Assembly: GCA_964036315.1 (NCBI GenBank)
Contig: OZ038517.1
Coordinates: forward strand, 19,975,074 to 20,039,073
Direction: 5' to 3'
Source: Acanthosepion esculentum
Taxonomy: Eukaryota; Mollusca; Cephalopoda; Sepiida; Sepiidae
DNA: 64,000 nucleotides
Position 1 is the stretch's first letter, and each line of letters begins with the position of its first letter. A program made the translations under genes and the position numbers. The notes beneath the pieces are model-generated. The model was not told the DNA's origin. It saw nothing but the letters and a program-made list of their open reading frames with translations, and made no database searches. Positions 10,398 through 19,689 of the stretch are shown in pieces.

Positions 10398-11545
10398 ATG
10401 GAACTGGTCTGATGCATGTCAGTCAGCTTTCATAAAGGTAAAGTCCTTACTTTCTCTAAATTTTTTGCTGACACACCACGACTCATCCGCGGATAATGTC
10501 GCAGTCTCAGATGCTTCTAATTATGTCGTTGGAGCTGTCGTTTCTCATATTTTTCCTGATAGCGGCCAAAAGGCAATTGCTTATGCATCTCGATCACTGA
10601 CACCTGCAGAACGCAACTATAGCCAAATTGAAAAGGAAGCCTTAGCAATAGTCCTTGTTATTAAAAGGTTTCATAAAATGCTGTATGTGCGCCATTTTAC
10701 TCTGATCATAGACCACTCAGTATTTTGGGATCCCAAAAACGTATTCCAGTTGTAAAGTGCAGAAGACGTCCACTGGACATGCTTCTGAGCAATACTGAAA
10801 AAGCAAATGGCCGCTTCCTTCTCACTTGTATTTATACACTCCAAGGGCAGATAACTCCGTTAACATCTATGCACCCGTGTATAGAGCAAACCGTCTGCAA
10901 AGATGGGCGACTACACTATTGGATTATAGCTTTACTATAAAGTATAATAGAACTGATACAATTGGTCAAGCTGATGCACTATCAAGGCTCGCGACTATAA
11001 AAAAATAAAGTACCAGGTGATTCTGTCATTGCAGCAATGTCTCTAGAGCCAGAATCACTTCAGTATTTGCATCCACTGTAAGAGCATTACTAGTCAATTC
11101 TACAATGATCCATCATGACACAGCTTACGATCCAGTTCTACAAAAAAGTCATTCGCTTCCATCGTACAATATGGCCAAAAGTATGCACAGACAAAAAAAT
11201 TCAACCTTTCTTTCAGTGTCAGTGTCTTCTTTTTGCTGAGCGAGTGACTGTCCCATCCTCATTATTACAAGACAGAAGGATCAAGCAATTCCATTGTGGT
11301 CATCAGGGTATTTATTAGCCGTATGAAAGCCCTCGCACGCAGCTATGCCTATTGGCCTAACATGGATAAGCATTTGGAGGAATTGGCACACACATGTTCC
11401 AACTGCTAACTGGCAGCAAAATCTCCTAGGAAAACTACGGGGTCCTGGTCTATCTCTGAATCACTCTGGTCACGCCTTCACATTGATTTTGTTGCAGACT
11501 GGCGAATGTATTTTGAGTGATCAGAAGGATTTCTAGTGTTGGTGT
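10398..11545 (+). pseudogene. Ty3/gypsy pol fragment: RNase H and integrase start, frameshifted
   Basis: Frames at 10398-10725 and 10826-11008 together show the RT thumb/RNase H region: a DASNY phrase, IAYASRSLTPAERNYSQIEKEA (a hallmark of Ty3-type RNase H), RFHK.LY.RHFTLI.DH and GQADALSRL. Further frames (11115-11536) show the integrase H-x3-H/C-x2-C finger (HCGHQG, CSNCQ) and the start of the catalytic core (LHIDF). Several frameshifts and stops make it non-functional. The fragment is cut at about 11545, just after the first beta strand of integrase. Confidence 0.85.
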
Positions 11546-11570
11546 TCTAAAACGAACAATAACACTAGAA
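11531..11570. repeat. Perfect 10-bp inverted repeat at the pol break
   Basis: TTCTAGTGTT (11531-11540) and AACACTAGAA (11561-11570) with a 20-base loop lie where the integrase frame is interrupted, perhaps marking the edge of an insertion. Confidence 0.6.
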
Positions 11571-12324
11571 ATTCGTCCACAACAATTAAAGAAAAATATT
11601 AGAAACAAATCATGCAAGAAGATTGAAAGCAAAGACAAACATTAAATGTACAACAATAACATTGGTTTACAATTCACGAATACAATTGGGTTGAACTTTG
11701 ATGGATAAATGAGAATAGATATATTTGGCTGCGTAGAATATTATTGTGAATGTTTGAACGTGTTTGCAATTGCTATTCAGATTTGTTCACCAAATTAAAC
11801 TAAGTGTCCAGTTACGTACGAAATTGTCCTTTGTGCTAGTTCAGTTATTAGCGTGTGTACATAAGTTTGTTTGTATTATTGTTCAGAATTGGTAGGAGTT
11901 GCGTACCTTTAGTTGTGTGAGAATTTGGTTGTTGTTTACTAATGCTTATTAAGTAGTGAGAAAAATATCACTTTTTAAAGTAGTGTAAGTGATGTTTACA
12001 TGACGTTCCTGGGATGATAGAGCTTGCTTGTGGATTGTTGAGTCAGAGATATTTTGCGCGGCAAAGTCGTGGTTGGTCAGAGTTTTGACTTGCGTGGGTC
12101 AGTTTGGCATCTCTCTAGGAATGGAAGTCTGACTGTTTGAAGCGATCAGGAATTTCCTATTGATAGAAATTCTGGACAAAAATATAGGCTCCGGTGGCTT
12201 GCGCGCATTTCACGTGAATTTGCTACAATTCTAAGGCTTTTGACCAATAGGACACTTCGTTTGCTGAAACTAGAGTTTTGATTGGCTGATAGATATTTTG
12301 GTGTGGTGGATTATGCTGGAGGGG
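11546..12324. mobile_element. Insertion between two integrase fragments, possibly a solo LTR
   Basis: Non-coding block separating two pieces of Ty3-type integrase. It has several CCAAT/ATTGG motifs (near 12074, 12244, 12279) and a TATATTTTTG-type box on the minus strand near 12185, the mix seen in U3 regions. Orientation and ends are not proven. Confidence 0.35.
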
Positions 12325-12622
12325 TGGAAGGTTAGTATGGATTATTCCTTCAATTTCGCTGGACCTATCAATGGACAGTGTTATTTTATACTTGGTGATG
12401 CTTACAGCAAGTGGTCAGAATTTTTTCAAATGAGTCGCATCACTGCAGATGAAACAATTCTAAAGTTCAGATTTTCAGTCGCTTTGGAATCCCACAGATA
12501 TTAGTTTCTGATAATGGCACTGCATTCACTTTAGCGACATTTTCAAACTTCTGTGTACTGTATATTAGAACACCACATTTTCATCCACAATCAAATGGTC
12601 AGGTGGAGCATTTTGTAGATAC
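12325..12622 (+). pseudogene. Second Ty3/gypsy integrase-core fragment
   Basis: Shows FAGPINGQCYFILGDAYSKW (first catalytic Asp region), then, after a frameshift, GIPQILVSDNGTAF (second Asp) and HPHSNGQ-like HPQSNGQVEHF (the Glu region). It overlaps in domain content with the fragment ending at 11545, so two element copies contributed. It is truncated about 20 residues after the Glu region, directly against the next LTR. Confidence 0.8.
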
Positions 12623-13323
12623 TGGGTTGTGGTATCATCACTACCATCATACATAGAAATTATTGGGACGAACATTCATTGGTTAATCTCCCCTAATCTA
12701 GCTCACTGATTGGTCAGTTCCGACCAATCAAATCGCCTGCACGCGACAAGTCTCTTTTCGCGCCTTCTAACGTTGATCCTGTCACGTGGTACAACATACT
12801 ATAAAAACCAAACACGAGTAATTCTCGCTCTCTTTACTCGCTCGTGCGTTTCATCTCTGCTGCCAACACGTGACCCTTAAAGAACTCCCGTCTTGACTAA
12901 TGCAGACAGACATAAAAGAACTTTGCAACAATCACGCAAGTACAATTCTGAACTCTTACCAACTTGTCCAATAGACAATCTCTAACATGCAACGTACTCA
13001 TTCTTATAAACTACAGTTTAATAGTTAATCTAATCTCTATGAGCTCAGGTACAAATATCTCCAAATCTAAGATACATAACTCTATCAAACCTTTCAGCTT
13101 AATTGCATGTACATCAAACACTAATAAAGTCAATTGTTATGTTTTGAATCATTACGTTCTGTCTTGTATTTTATACCATGTGCTATTTTACGTCAAATAT
13201 AAATTGCATTGTGACCACCACATTGGATAGCGACCTCCAGCATAAAGGCATGATCTTTTCCACACCTTTCCTAGACAAAATAGAATAATTGTGGCGGGAA
13301 CCGCAACATGCCCGTCCACAACA
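12623..13323 (+). mobile_element. Ty3/gypsy LTR with primer-binding site
   Basis: A block of about 700 bases with TTGTGG near its start and CCACAA near its end, ending CA at 13323. It carries CCAAT boxes (near 12710, 12725), CTATAAAAACC (about 12800), and a CTCGCTCTCTTTACTCGCTCG initiator-like stretch. TTTGGTGACGCCGACGTTC follows from 13326, a Ty3-type primer-binding context. Integrase lies on its left and a leader on its right, so it joins two internal regions. Confidence 0.7.
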
Positions 13324-13650
13324 TATTTGGTGACGCCGACGTTCACCGCAACAATAATAGAAACCTGGTCGTTTAGGGCCCCACTACAAGGTCACTCATA
13401 AAATACAAAGGGAAAGGAACCACACAAGAAATATTTAGAAATATTCCTCAGTAGTTACAGAGCTACACCAAATCCAAACACACCTAATGGTAACTCAACG
13501 GTAGAAGCACTGATGAATTGTAAAGTTCGTTTGCATATGGATGTAGACAGTGAATTGTTTATTCAATCCAATCCTGCGGTATCTTGGTCGTTGAGAATAA
13601 AAAACGAATATTTGTTGCGTTTTAAAATATATTTAACTGTGTTTTGTTAT
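13324..13650 (+). mobile_element. LTR-element leader remnant
   Basis: The primer-binding site is followed by about 300 bases without a readable gag. The frame at 13513-13776 runs into the next SINE and is not a gene. Confidence 0.4.
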
Positions 13651-13960
13651 ATTCTGTTGTTCCTACACTATTTACATTATTCGGACTATTGTCCTCATCT
13701 TTGTCACCATATTTATTACAACGTTTCGACCGTTGTACGCTCCGGCCTTCTTCAGGTGGTTGGAATGTCGAACTGAACCCTTTATTTCGCTCACTGGGGT
13801 AGACTGTTCTAGTTCCACGTGCCATGGCTAATGGATGTCAGTTATCACTTATCTCCTGCTTAATTCCCCTCTCCAAGTTCTCCACCGCCTTAACCAGGTA
13901 TTGAACTCACACTCTTTGTGTCCTGTCACTGGATCTAACTAACGCCATGTGTCATCTGTT
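13650..13960 (-). repeat. SINE-like family, copy on minus strand
   Basis: Reverse copy of the family seen at 6576-6895, including tail, GTTTCGACC..GGCCTTCTTCAG hairpin region and the B-box-like head (GTATTGAACTCACAC at about 13899). Confidence 0.85.
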
Positions 13961-13969
13961 GTTCCTAAT

Positions 13970-14223
13970 ATTTTGGGTTACAACAGTAGCCGTTGAGAAT
14001 TGTGGTCCTGAAAAGGGCAGTTTTGTTTTCCTAAAACGAGTGACTGACACTACTTCAAACATGTAAATTCGTGAATTAATTCCTTATGTTGCTTTATTAA
14101 AATACCCTATGTGTTTCCTCGTCATTGACATCCTTCATTAATCTTCTTGGCTGGATAAAATCAACTGTACATTTTAATCCCTAAGTCCCACTCCACTAAC
14201 GCACATCCGAAATTAAGTTTATT
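13970..14223. repeat. Dispersed direct repeat, copy 1 of 3
   Basis: Shares a 160-base core (ACTTCAAACATGTAAATTCG ... TCGTCATTGACATCC ... AATCAACTGT) with 15170-15443 and 16150-16315. Copy 1 stops exactly where the mariner begins. Family unknown. Confidence 0.75.
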
Positions 14224-14226
14224 GTA

Positions 14227-15123
14227 CGAGGGTCATTCAATAAATAAGGTGAATTTTTCGGTATAAGGACTTCTAATACGGATAGTAGCTTACGTTTTTT
14301 TAAATTTTCAACGTAGTCTCCCAGCACTGTCATACACTTTTCCCATCTGTGCACAAGCTTCAGTATTCCCTCAGCGTAAAAACTTTGGACTGATGTCTCA
14401 GCCAGTCGCTCACAACACTTTTGACTTCATCGTCACTTTTAAACTTCGTGCCTCTCGTGAACGCTTTCAAGGGACCAAACAGGTGAAAGTCTGAAGAGGC
14501 AAGATCTGGGCTGTAAGGAGGATGAGGGAGCAGTTCCCAGCCCAGCTCGTTGATGGTCTGCACCGTTTGGGCTGCTGTGTGAGGCCTTGCGTTGTCATGA
14601 CACAAGATGACTCCTTCTGACTGATGACCCCTGCGTTTGTCCCAACAGATAAGCTCAAAGTCCTTGCAATGTCATCCACTGTCACCCTTCTGTCAGACCG
14701 AATGAGGTCATTGACTGATTCGATCATCTCAGGAGACCTCACTTCTGTAGGCCTCCCAGGGCTGTCTTCATCCTCAACACTGCTCCGTCCTTCTTTAAAC
14801 AATTTAGCCCACTTGTAGACATTTTCTGGCTGAAATATGTGGCACCATACACAGTTGATATTCTCCTATGAATTTCAACTGGTTTGCACCCTTCAGCAAC
14901 CAAAAATTTGATAACTGACCCCTGTTCAATCCTGGAGCATGCTTCATGGTCCGCCATCTTTGTTAATCGCCAAAACTCTCAAAGATTTTTTTAATATGCA
15001 AAAGAAATTAAATCCATGTGAAAAAGAAGTAAAACAAAAAAAAAATAAAATAAAGAGTAAGCTTCTATCTGTATTAGAAGTCCTTATACCGAAAAATTCA
15101 CCTTATTTATTGAATGACCCTCG
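14227..15123 (-). mobile_element. Internally deleted mariner (copy 1)
   Basis: 897 bases with long terminal inverted repeats (CGAGGGTCATTCAATAAATA at each end, pairing for about 65 bases) and TA on both flanks (14225-14226, 15124-15125). The minus strand carries a mariner-type transposase with its central part removed. It is nearly the same size as the copy at 40617-41512. Confidence 0.95.
14360..14957 (-). pseudogene. Mariner transposase, central deletion and frameshift
   Basis: The protein starts MADHEACSRIEQGSVIKFL and shows the N-terminal helix-turn-helix (KPVEIHRRISTVYG), a second DNA-binding part (GRPTEVRSPEMIESVNDLI, VTVDDIARTL), then jumps to the C-terminal catalytic part (HDNARPHTAAQT, HPPYSPDLASSDFHLF). 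The block between DDIARTL and HDNARPH, which holds the first catalytic Asp in full-length mariners, is missing. At least two frame changes are also needed to read it. It cannot encode active enzyme; full-length relatives are about 340-350 residues. Confidence 0.92.
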
Positions 15124-15169
15124 TAGATATAAATAACTTTTGCATGTATACAAACCATATATCCCTTCA

Positions 15170-15443
15170 GTCAGCAATGAACTCTCTTGCCTTTGTCTTA
15201 AACATTTTTTTATATTATTTTGTGTCAGATCATTTAATCTCTGTTGTATAAACATTTCCTCTTCATGGCAATACATCGAAACTACAGACTTTAAGAATTC
15301 TGATTTATTTTCCTAAAGTGAATTACTGAGACTATTTCAAGCATGTAAATTCATTTTGTTAAAATTACCTATGCGTTTCCTCGTCATTATCATCCTTCAT
15401 TAATCTTCTTGTGTAAATCAACTGTTTATTTTAACCCTTAAGC
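15170..15443. repeat. Dispersed direct repeat, copy 2 of 3
   Basis: Same core as 13970-14223, ending where the hAT MITE begins at 15444. Confidence 0.7.
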
Positions 15444-15785
15444 CAGTGATTCTCAAACTGTCTGATATGGCGGACCGTCATTTTTTTCTCTCAATGTGCC
15501 ATGTACCTGTAAAATATGAATTTATACCGGAAACGATATATATAATGAATATAATAAAAGTTGACTATTTTTATCTTCTATTTATTTTGAACAAAATAAT
15601 TCAGTATCAAAACATATAAAAAGTAATAAAAAAAATAAGCAGTTTATTAACACAAAAACAAAAAATTATATAACCTTAATCTTTACAAATGATTCCTTAG
15701 CATGGCCTGGACACTGGCCACATACCGGTAGCTGATGGTTCGCGTACCGGAACCGGTCCGCGGACCACCACTTTAAGTAGCACTG
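15444..15785. mobile_element. hAT-type MITE
   Basis: Starts CAGTGATTCTCAAACTG and ends with the complement of CAGTGCTACTTAAAGTGGTGG, the usual CAGTG...CTCAAA style of hAT termini. A GGTCCGCGGACC palindrome sits near the right end. Flanking octamers CCTTAAGC and CCATAAAC match at 6 of 8 positions, suggesting a decayed 8-bp target duplication. No transposase is present. Confidence 0.65.
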
Positions 15786-16149
15786 CCATAAACACCACAG
15801 TACAATAGTTTCACATACACACACATATATATATATTCTTATAGCTAGTTTTAATGTCTTTTCCTTTGATTTCAATTGTGTACACATGAAGTTACTTTTG
15901 TTTAATACATGCATTAATTGTTGTTTGTCTTAAATGTCATGTTTTGTTTTGTCTATTATTTTTACCCGGACTCGCATGAATCCGCCAACATTTCTGGTGG
16001 GACAAATGTTCAGGAGCCCATAAATATTTACTAACAATCTTCACACCTCGTAACAAAGCAGGAAACGCTCGCAACAGTAATTACAGTATACGTATACTGT
16101 ACATATTACTAGCAGTAGACACCAAATATGTTTTTTTTTTTTTTTAATT

Positions 16150-16315
16150 TTACCGACGCTACTTCAAGCATGTAAATTCGTGAATAAATTCCTTACCTTG
16201 TTTTGCTAAAATTACCCGTGTTTTCTTATCATTATCATCTTCCATTAATGTTCTGGGTGTGTATAAATCAACTGTTCATTTTTACCTCTAAGCCTTACGC
16301 CACTATAGATTCATT
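16150..16315. repeat. Dispersed direct repeat, copy 3 of 3
   Basis: Core from GCTACTTCAAGCATG to AAATCAACTG, as in the copies at about 14.05 and 15.33 kb, but without a visible insertion. Confidence 0.7.
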
Positions 16316-17480
16316 AATATTACCTCTCAGAGCGGAGTTGAACAGTGTCTGGCAAACATCACAGAAGTAAGTTGCACGCATTTGACCAGTGGTTCTGTGA
16401 AGCGACATACCACAGATTGGCCAAGAGTAACTGATGAAGTATTTATTGGCGCGTAATAAAATGTAAAGTTAAAAAAGAAAAGAACCCTTCTGACTGGCGA
16501 GCTACATTACATCAAGTGGTGGCATCATTATAAAAGCTTAACGAACCGGTTGTTGGATTATCCGAAAATAATCTTATATATTAATAGCCGATGGTCTAGG
16601 TAAAATGTTAGTTACGCTACGCTTGTTCACCTCGTGAAACACGCCTCTTACCGTTCTGAAGTTAAAAATCAAAGCAAATCTTCTAGTCATAAATTTGATA
16701 GGTCTCCCATTGGATCTTTGAGACTGTAGCGATTGTTCATATACAGCAGATGACACTAGAGTAAAAAAGGATAATACTTCTGAACAGAAATATGATAAGA
16801 ATAGTGTAATGACTACTCCGATACACCACGCCCACAAAATACTTAATAATTATTGGCTAGAAAATAAGTACTATTTACTACAGGACAATTTATCCATCGC
16901 AGTAGCCACACCAAATTTTCTGCCATTGACTTTGCCAAACTTGGTTTAGTAAAAAATCAGTGATTAGTTGATTTTTGACCAATCGTATAATTTAAACATT
17001 CCCTTCTTTATATTTCCCGCTCCTCTCTGGAGCCTACTCAAAAAGTATAAATACCACGAAAATAAAACAATAGAACAGTAGTAGAACAAATAAATCAACA
17101 GAGCTCAACTACGTACGTGTACCTACATTCTTCTACTCACACATACACACACACAGACACAAAACTACAATTGCACTACGCTGTGAACTGACTGTCCAAA
17201 AGCCAAGTAACAAACTCAAAATTCTATTATCCTTTTGTACAAGCTTTTTCATACTTGAACTCAGTTATTATTTATCACTGAACTCTAAACATTTAAACAA
17301 GAAAGTTCTTTAATACATATTTTCAATCTTGCATCCGTACAAGGGAAACTACTTCCTTTTTCTTAATTTTATTTCATCAAGCACGATTGTTGTACTCGTC
17401 TATTTTCAATACATTTTATTGTTGATTACTACATAATCTCTTCTTATTTCTTCCTTGTTTCTTTTGCAAATTTAAATGTG
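16316..17480. other. No gene; LTR-like promoter stretch at 16890-17200
   Basis: Contains AAAAGTATAAATACC at about 17040 with a CCAAT box at about 16980 and CA-rich sequence after it, arranged like an LTR promoter. No second copy is in the window, so this is weak. The frame at 16574-16837 (minus) has no motif. Confidence 0.3.
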
Positions 17481-17484
17481 ATTT

Positions 17485-17987
17485 GCTAACCAAAAACGCA
17501 ACCTTCACCAAAGCCTTCTTAACAATTCTAAACCAAATCTAATTAGCACGCCACAATCAATGTAGAAATATCTTAATAAATAAATGTTTTCTGTTAAATT
17601 ATCAAAATGGGTTAATTCTTTTTTATACCATAAATTGATTTGTTTCCATTCTTGAGGTGAAAAGAAAATAAGCAGAATAGGTCCCTAAAGATCAGCTGCC
17701 TTTATAGAAACGGTTCCTGAAAGTTTAGGATGCCACTACTGATTACATCTCTCAACTTGTTCTTTGTCTTCGAACAAAACACAAAAAATTCCAACCTTGC
17801 AGCAGCACCGCCTTCATATCATCAAAGAGGCGATAAAACCACTAAGATGCAAGGGTGTTATTGCGAATGAAAGAAACTGAGAAAGTGCTATTAACGATAA
17901 ACGACTATAAAAGAATAGGAATTTAATAATATATATTGGTTTAGAATTGTTAAGAAGGCTTTGGTGAAGGTTGCGTTTTTGGTTAGC
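17485..17987. repeat. Perfect 51-bp inverted repeat, arms 400 bp apart
   Basis: Bases 17485-17535 are the exact reverse complement of 17937-17987 (both contain GCTAACCAAAAACGCAACC or its complement). The right arm lies in the LINE fragment, so the left arm is an inverted fragment of the same LINE. Confidence 0.95.
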
Positions 17988-18320
17988 ACATCATGACCAT
18001 TGATGATGCATTTAAATTTCTTAAGATCATAATTTACAGAAAAGCAAGAAGGCGGAAGAGAGTCGCACAAGCGAGAGGTGCGAGGAAAGAAACTGTTAAC
18101 AAAGACTTTATGGTTACCTCTAGCAACCTCAACAGTAAAATGATGAAACCCAATTGCCAATCTAGTACTGCGTTTAGATTTATGAAGTTGAGGCATCAAA
18201 GGGGGAAGCTCTTCAGAACAGTTACCATGAAAAATATATATATATAAATGACACGGGAATCCACATTACGGCGACGGGAAAGATGCCAGGTCAGGACTGA
18301 TGACATTGCAGATTCTTCTT
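17940..18320 (-). pseudogene. LINE ORF2 C-terminal fragment (family A, copy 1)
   Basis: Minus-strand frame shows VNSFFPRTSRLCDSLPPSC followed by NYDLKKFK, matching the RLWNSLP..CF..NYDL..FK signature at the C-terminus of many LINE reverse transcriptases. Related tails occur at 23.4-23.9 and 36.8-37.4 kb, both also on the minus strand. Truncated; not functional. Confidence 0.75.
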
Positions 18321-18384
18321 TGGATTTTTTCAAGAATCTGCAGAACATAACAGCAATATTCAATGCATGGACAAATCTCCCCCC

Positions 18385-18387
18385 CCT

Positions 18388-18444
<57 letters not shown>

Positions 18445-18452
18445 CTCTCTCT
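18385..18452. repeat. (CT)n(TA)n(TC)n microsatellite
   Basis: CTCTCT run, then TATATA, then CTCTCT, between LINE pieces. Confidence 0.9.
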
Positions 18453-18479
18453 ATGTGTCGTGTTCCTTCAGGACGTTGG

Positions 18480-18885
18480 CGATCACGATTCTCCACAATT
18501 ATCTGTCCTTTGTAGCGTTTAATAAATGTTGTCTTTTTTGCTATATCTCCTAAACTTTGTCTCTCTAACCATCACTAAGTAATTTATGCGTTGTTTTCCT
18601 CTGTCCCCCTTGTCTTCAATCTGTACTGTGAGTATCAGATTTTCCAAGCCCTCTTTCCTCATTATGTGACCTAGAAATTTCAAATATCTCTTCCTGGTGT
18701 TAAGTATAAGTTATCTTTTTGTTTCCATTTTCTCTAAAATTTCATCGTTGCACACATGTTCGATCCATGGTACTGTCAGCATCTTTCTGTAGAAGCACAT
18801 TTCTGTTGCTTCAAGTCTCTTCTTCATCTTTAAGGAGATTGTCGTGCATTTGATCCAAGGTGGACAAGTTGGTTGGAGTAAAGAA
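18480..18885 (-). pseudogene. LINE (family B) RT C-terminal fragment and 3' part
   Basis: Minus-strand frame (18711-18932) reads LKMKKRLEATEMCFYRKML, then VPWIEHVCNDEILEKM, matching the ..LEA.E.W.YRRML.I.WT..V.N.EVL..M motif downstream of the RT domain in RTE/Jockey-like LINEs. Bases 18480-18700 would be the rest of the 3' region. Confidence 0.7.
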
Positions 18886-19480
18886 ACAAAATAGACAGTG
18901 GTTTGGAGAAATAACCAAAGATTTATTTTCATTTACAATATATAAAAATGTCTCTGGTAAGTCGTATAGTGAAGCGTTCGAATGTATGGTGTGAAGTGAG
19001 AGCGTGAAAAAGGAGTATGCTTATCCAGCTGATTGCTTGCTGGCTATTGGTTTGGGCTTGTCGCGTTGATAGTCGAGTCTGTTCTCTTTCTGTGTTCACA
19101 GGAGGTCGCTTTCACAGCCTAATGTTCGAAGGGGCAGTCAGCCATGTTCTCGGGTCGCCTCTATGGTTAGCATGCGTGCGTGAACTCTCTCTCTCTATCT
19201 ATCTATCTATCTCTACTCTATCCGGCTTCTCTTATAAAGGAAACGCACGGACGTAGTTGTGGATATCTGTAGCAAGCGAAAGTCGCGTTGATAATGGTCA
19301 GTACTCTGGTATATTTGTGTTTGTTTTAAAATTTGTTTTGAGTAGAGTGTGGTGTGTGTGTGCGACTTAGCTAAACGAAAATTGGTGTTACCTCTATGTG
19401 TAAACTGTATTTTTCGGATGCAAATTCACTGCCATATAGAAGGACTAATATTACGTTACTGTTCAATACTATTTTCTTTT
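18886..19480. other. Unassigned insertion inside a LINE
   Basis: Separates two parts of one minus-strand LINE coding region (18711-18885 and 19485-19673). GC-richer middle, CT microsatellite near 19185. It may be a solo LTR or another element; ends not resolved. Confidence 0.4.
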
Positions 19481-19484
19481 ATTT

Positions 19485-19673
19485 CTAATGGACATTTTTC
19501 TGTTTCTTAATAATCTGCTTAGCTTTTGGAAGGGTTCTTTTGCTATCCCAAATGCGCCTTCGGATTTCGCTGTCGCACTTTCCGTCCCCTGTTAAAACGA
19601 TTCCCAGATATTTACATTTTTGTATTTGTTTGATTTTGGTATCTCCAATTTGTAATTTGCATGTTGGGCTCAT
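19485..19673 (-). pseudogene. LINE (family B) RT fragment
   Basis: Minus-strand frame contains YLGIVLTGDGKCDSEIRRRI, matching the FKYLGS.IT.DG.C..EIRRRI motif of LINE reverse transcriptases. It lies just upstream (in LINE sense) of the 18.7-kb fragment. Confidence 0.8.
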
Positions 19674-19689
19674 TCCTTTGCTATAAAAT

